Source: Niebla homalea
Lineage: Eukaryota; Ascomycota; Lecanoromycetes; Lecanorales; Ramalinaceae
NCBI GenBank assembly: GCA_019925105.1
Contig: JAHGAU010000008.1
Coordinates: forward strand, 1,054,001-1,118,000
Length of the DNA stretch: 64,000 bases
Direction of reading: 5' to 3'
This document shows, piece after piece, positions 61,241-64,000 of the stretch. The position numbers and the translations under genes are program-made. The notes below the pieces were generated by a model. That model did not search any database, was not told where the DNA came from, and saw only the letters and a list, made by a program, of their open reading frames with translations. Within the stretch, counting starts at the first letter, position 1, and every line of letters begins with the position of its first letter.

Positions 61241-62089
61241 TAATTACCGCTATTATAATATCGTTTTAAGTTCTTAATACTTTGTTAATTATAAAGATTT
61301 TAATTTTAAGCTTTAATAAAAGTTTTATAAAGAATATATAAAAATAAAACTTATTTAATAATAATAATAAGTCCTTTTTTATAATCTTTAAAGTATAACG
61401 GAATTACGTTACTTTTTAATTAAAGCGTTACTTAATATCCTTAAAACGTTTATAGTTAACGGTTTTCTGGATTAATTATTAAGTTTAAAAATTATTCTTT
61501 AAGCTTTTAATAGTTTATTTTATTAATTTCTTTATCCGGTAAGTTAAAAAATTTTATGAAAAATAAACCTTAAATAAAAAATAACCTTTTTCTTTTTAAT
61601 AAAGAAGTATTTAAGATAAAGTATAAATTATTTCTTTAAGTTAATACATTATATTTAATACTTACCTTTAAACTTATTTTAATATAATTTAGGCTTTTCC
61701 GGATGAAAAAACTTACCTTTATAGGGTAAAATAAAAACCGCCGGTAGTACGTTATCGGTATAAAGATCCGTAATAAGGTTAACGCGGGGAAAAATCTTAA
61801 AGTATAAACTTTTATATTATACGTTAACGGGGTTAAATAGATATTCTTAATAAGTATAGTTTTTATTTTTTTAAGCTAATTAACTTTAAATTATAATTTT
61901 AAAAGTTAAGCTTATTAAACCGTAATATTATAACGTTATTCCGCCGTTATAATTTACTTAACTATAATAAAAAGGTTCTTAATTAAAAAATAAATATTGC
62001 TTTTTTATTCTAAGGTTTATTAAGTTAATTAAGTATCTATTATAATAATAACGTCGGGCCTTTTCTTTAATAAAAAAGAAGAATTAAAA
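61241..62089. other. RIP-mutated spacer, no gene seen
   Basis: A+T-rich sequence lies between LINE copy 3 and the minus-strand solo LTR. Small CG patches (AACGCGGGG, CCGCCGG) remain and no frame was recognised. Confidence 0.45.
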
Positions 62090-62422
62090 TATTAGATTAA
62101 TTCCGGTAACGGTACGCCGGCGGGATTAATAAGAATAAATATAAAAGACGTAATATTATAGTTTAAATACTTAAGTATTATTTTAATAAGTAAATTAATA
62201 ATAAGACTAATTCTTAAAGAACTTAGAAAGAATTAAGGTATAGCCTTTACTTAAGGTAAAAACAATAATTACCCCGCTTTACGCTTATTAAATTACGGTT
62301 TATAAATAACGTATATTAAGGCCGTTGGCAAAGCCCTTTATTAAGTCCTAACGGCCTACCTTAGCGTAGCAATATAATATACCATTATAGCGTCGGCGTA
62401 GAGATGGCGCTAGCTGCTAATA
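62090..62422 (-). mobile_element. Solo LTR, second copy of the 333-bp family, RIP-mutated
   Basis: It is the reverse of the LTR at 22178-22651 after removal of the nested insertion, and exactly the same length (333 bp). The left end TATTAGATTAATTCCGG is the RIP form of TGTTAGACTGACTCCG. The right end ..GGCGCTAGCTGCTAATA is the inverted start. It is more mutated than the copy at 22178. Flanking pentamers (TAAAA on the left, AAACC on the right) do not match, so a TSD is not supported. Confidence 0.8.
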
Positions 62423-62847
62423 AAACCTTTATATTATAAGGAATATTACTTAATTAAATTACGGAAGGAAGGATATAAAATTTATTAAAGAATATAAATA
62501 ATCTTAATATCTTATATTAACCAATATATTTTAAAAACGTTAATAAACCGAAAATTATAATACTATAAAGAAAGTTTATATTATATACGTTAAGTAAAAC
62601 GTATTATTTATATTATAAAAAGTACTTAAATATAATTATATAAAGGAAAATAAACATAAAATTAAGAATTATATAATAAAAAACTTAACGTACACGGTAC
62701 GTTTAAGGTAAATAAATAAGCTTAACTATTTTATATTATATAAATAATTTATTTACTTATAAATTAACTTTTATAAAGTTATAAAAGAAAAGAAATATAA
62801 ACGTAAAAAAAATAATATGTATATTAAAAATTTGTAGCTTTCATTAT
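62423..62847. other. A+T-rich spacer, no gene seen
   Basis: No frame or repeat was recognised between the solo LTR and the LINE 3' fragment. Confidence 0.45.
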
Positions 62848-63200
62848 ATTGATTGATTGATTTATTTATATATGGGTCTAGCTACTTTAAGCTAATTTCA
62901 GCGTTTTATAATGCTGGTAACTAAGTTACGGTTATTTTAATATTTATACTTATTTTAAATTTATCGTTTCAATTTTAAAAGGGAAAAGGAAACCGTAATC
63001 AGCTAACTTAACCTTAGTTTACCCTAAATATTAATTTAATTTAAATAAAAACCTCTCCCTTATAATTATTTACCTTAATATTATAACCGAGTTTTTACGT
63101 TAATTTAATTAAGATTAATAATTATTTTTAATTTTTAATTTTTAATTTATAATTTTTATTAAGAATTCTTTATTTTTTAACGTTATAATCCGTAATAAGG
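62848..63200 (-). mobile_element. LINE 3'-end fragment, divergent relative of the three LINE copies
   Basis: It starts at the left with a (TTGA)n tail (62848-62863), then TATATATGGGTCTAGCTACTTT. This corresponds, inverted, to the 3' end of the other LINEs (CTAGCTAGATCC and the tetramer tail). TTTCAGCGTTTTATAATGCTGG replaces the CCGGCGTTCCTTAATACGCGG of the others, so it belongs to a related subfamily or is strongly diverged. The right (5') limit is uncertain. Confidence 0.6.
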
Positions 63201-63786
63201 ATTTAATAATAATATTAAGCTTAATCGGGGGAAATCGGCCTTAATTATATAACTTTATTTTTCTTAACGTTAAGATTTTATTTTAAATACTTTATTATAT
63301 AACTTTTCAGATTAACCTTATTTAATCTTAATTTTAATTTTTTAACGTTAAATCCTTATAACCTTTTTTTACCGGCCCTATATAATAATTAAGCTTATTT
63401 AAGGTTAACTATAAATATTAGTAAATCGTTAAATATTTATTATTATTTTATCTATATTAACCATATAATTTACCGGATAAGGTTTAAGGGCTTTTAATGA
63501 AATCATCCTTTACCCTTAAAATGTTCAATTATTCTATAGTTTATCTTCTATACGTAAAAATGCCATTTCGCCGCGCTCGCCCCTGCTTTTATTATATATT
63601 ATATATATATTTATTATAATTTATAAAGTTTAATTAAGTTAAATGAAATAATAAGTAAAAATAATACATTTATAAGTAAAATATCCTTATTAAAGTAAAT
63701 AATATAAAATTATACCGAATATATTATATGCTTAAAATAAAAGGTTAATAATTAGAATTATTATATTTTATTATTAATTATATATC
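63201..63786. other. A+T-rich sequence with a short unmutated patch
   Basis: The stretch at about 63560-63590 (GCCATTTCGCCGCGCTCGCC) keeps GC and CpA. The rest is RIP-saturated. No gene was recognised. Confidence 0.4.
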
Positions 63787-63791
63787 ATAAC

Positions 63792-63954
63792 TATCACGGT
63801 ATGGACCATGGGAGGATTCCTTGACACGGAGCGGGCTTACCTTATTCCGTATTACTTAGCGTATATACTTATACTACGCATCTTCATGGCTAGGTAGTTA
63901 TTAATTATATATATTACACCCACTCACTTTATGCATACCGCATTTCTCGTAACA
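63792..63954 (-). mobile_element. Solo LTR of the 4040-6052 element family, perfect TSD
   Basis: This 163-bp sequence is the reverse of 4040-4202. It is flanked by ATAAC at 63787-63791 and 63955-63959. CpA sites are mostly kept. No internal region adjoins it, so it is a recombination product of a second insertion of the gag-only LTR element. Confidence 0.92.
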
Positions 63955-64000
63955 ATAACTTAATCTTTTAAAGAAATATAAATTAAATTTAAATACATAA

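Noticed and set aside
62090..62422. Target-site duplication for the minus-strand 333-bp LTR
   Set aside because: Flanking pentamers TAAAA and AAACC differ by more than RIP-type changes at the boundary set by alignment.
1..64000. Mitochondrial or apicoplast DNA, or an A+T-rich protist genome
   Set aside because: The A+T bias comes from loss of CpA/TpG, with LTR and LINE structure, GT-AG introns and GC-rich unmutated islands. This is the RIP pattern of filamentous ascomycetes, not an organelle or protist composition.
1..64000. Centromere or telomere
   Set aside because: RIP-mutated repeats do form centromeres in some fungi, but nothing here distinguishes that from an ordinary A+T-rich isochore, and no telomeric TTAGGG array is present.
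1..64000. CRISPR array, tRNA and rRNA genes
   Set aside because: No regularly spaced identical repeats with unique spacers, and no cloverleaf or rRNA core sequence, were noticed. The tandem repeats found have no spacers.

Overview
The window is a repeat-rich, A+T-rich block of a filamentous ascomycete genome (Pezizomycotina). It has been heavily altered by repeat-induced point mutation (RIP). CpA/TpG is nearly absent and TpA is in great excess on both strands. C survives mainly in CpG, CpC and CpT. Remnant reading frames are broken almost only by TAA/TAG at places where Gln (CAA/CAG) or Trp (TGG) would be expected. I see no intact protein-coding gene and no tRNA or rRNA gene. Everything recognisable is a transposon or a dead gene.

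Left third (1-25.9 kb). There are two LINE copies: 1-3359 on plus, cut by the window edge, and 9868-15691 on minus with a 12-bp target-site duplication (TSD). A 2.0-kb LTR element at 4040-6052 carries one gag-sized reading frame and no visible pol. Solo LTRs lie at 7200-7346 and 22178-22651, and the second is itself split by another solo LTR at 22483-22618. Two related inverted-repeat elements lie at 19435-19977 and 20772-21316. An unmutated GC-rich island (24905-25365) and a long-TIR MITE (25366-25833) follow.

Centre (25.95-55.2 kb). A single insertion of about 29 kb is inferred. It has imperfect terminal inverted repeats beginning GGGGGGACGGC and 8-bp direct repeats (ATTTATAA), and it splits an older repeat whose unsplit copy lies at 6480-6870. 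From left to right it holds the C-terminal half of a highly reducing polyketide synthase, a duplicate of the nuclear gene for mitochondrial ATP synthase subunit c, a small MITE, an NLR-type NB-ARC gene and a SesB-like lipase domain on minus with a 6.2-kb Copia element between them, a 6.3-kb block of almost pure A+T with octamer and 12-mer arrays, an unrecognised gene, and a NACHT-type NLR gene at the right end. A biosynthetic gene, a copy of a likely drug target and several NLRs inside one large element resemble fungal Starship cargo, but I found no tyrosine-recombinase captain.

Right end (55.2-64 kb). The other half of the split repeat is followed by a third LINE (55481-61240, plus), a solo LTR on minus (62090-62422), a LINE 3' fragment (from 62848) and a solo LTR on minus with a perfect TSD (63792-63954).

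If the reading is right, the 29-kb element carried a polyketide pathway with a possible self-resistance copy of ATP synthase subunit c. It was then invaded by other transposons and silenced by RIP. Positions of decayed genes are approximate. LTR, TIR and TSD positions were read base by base.
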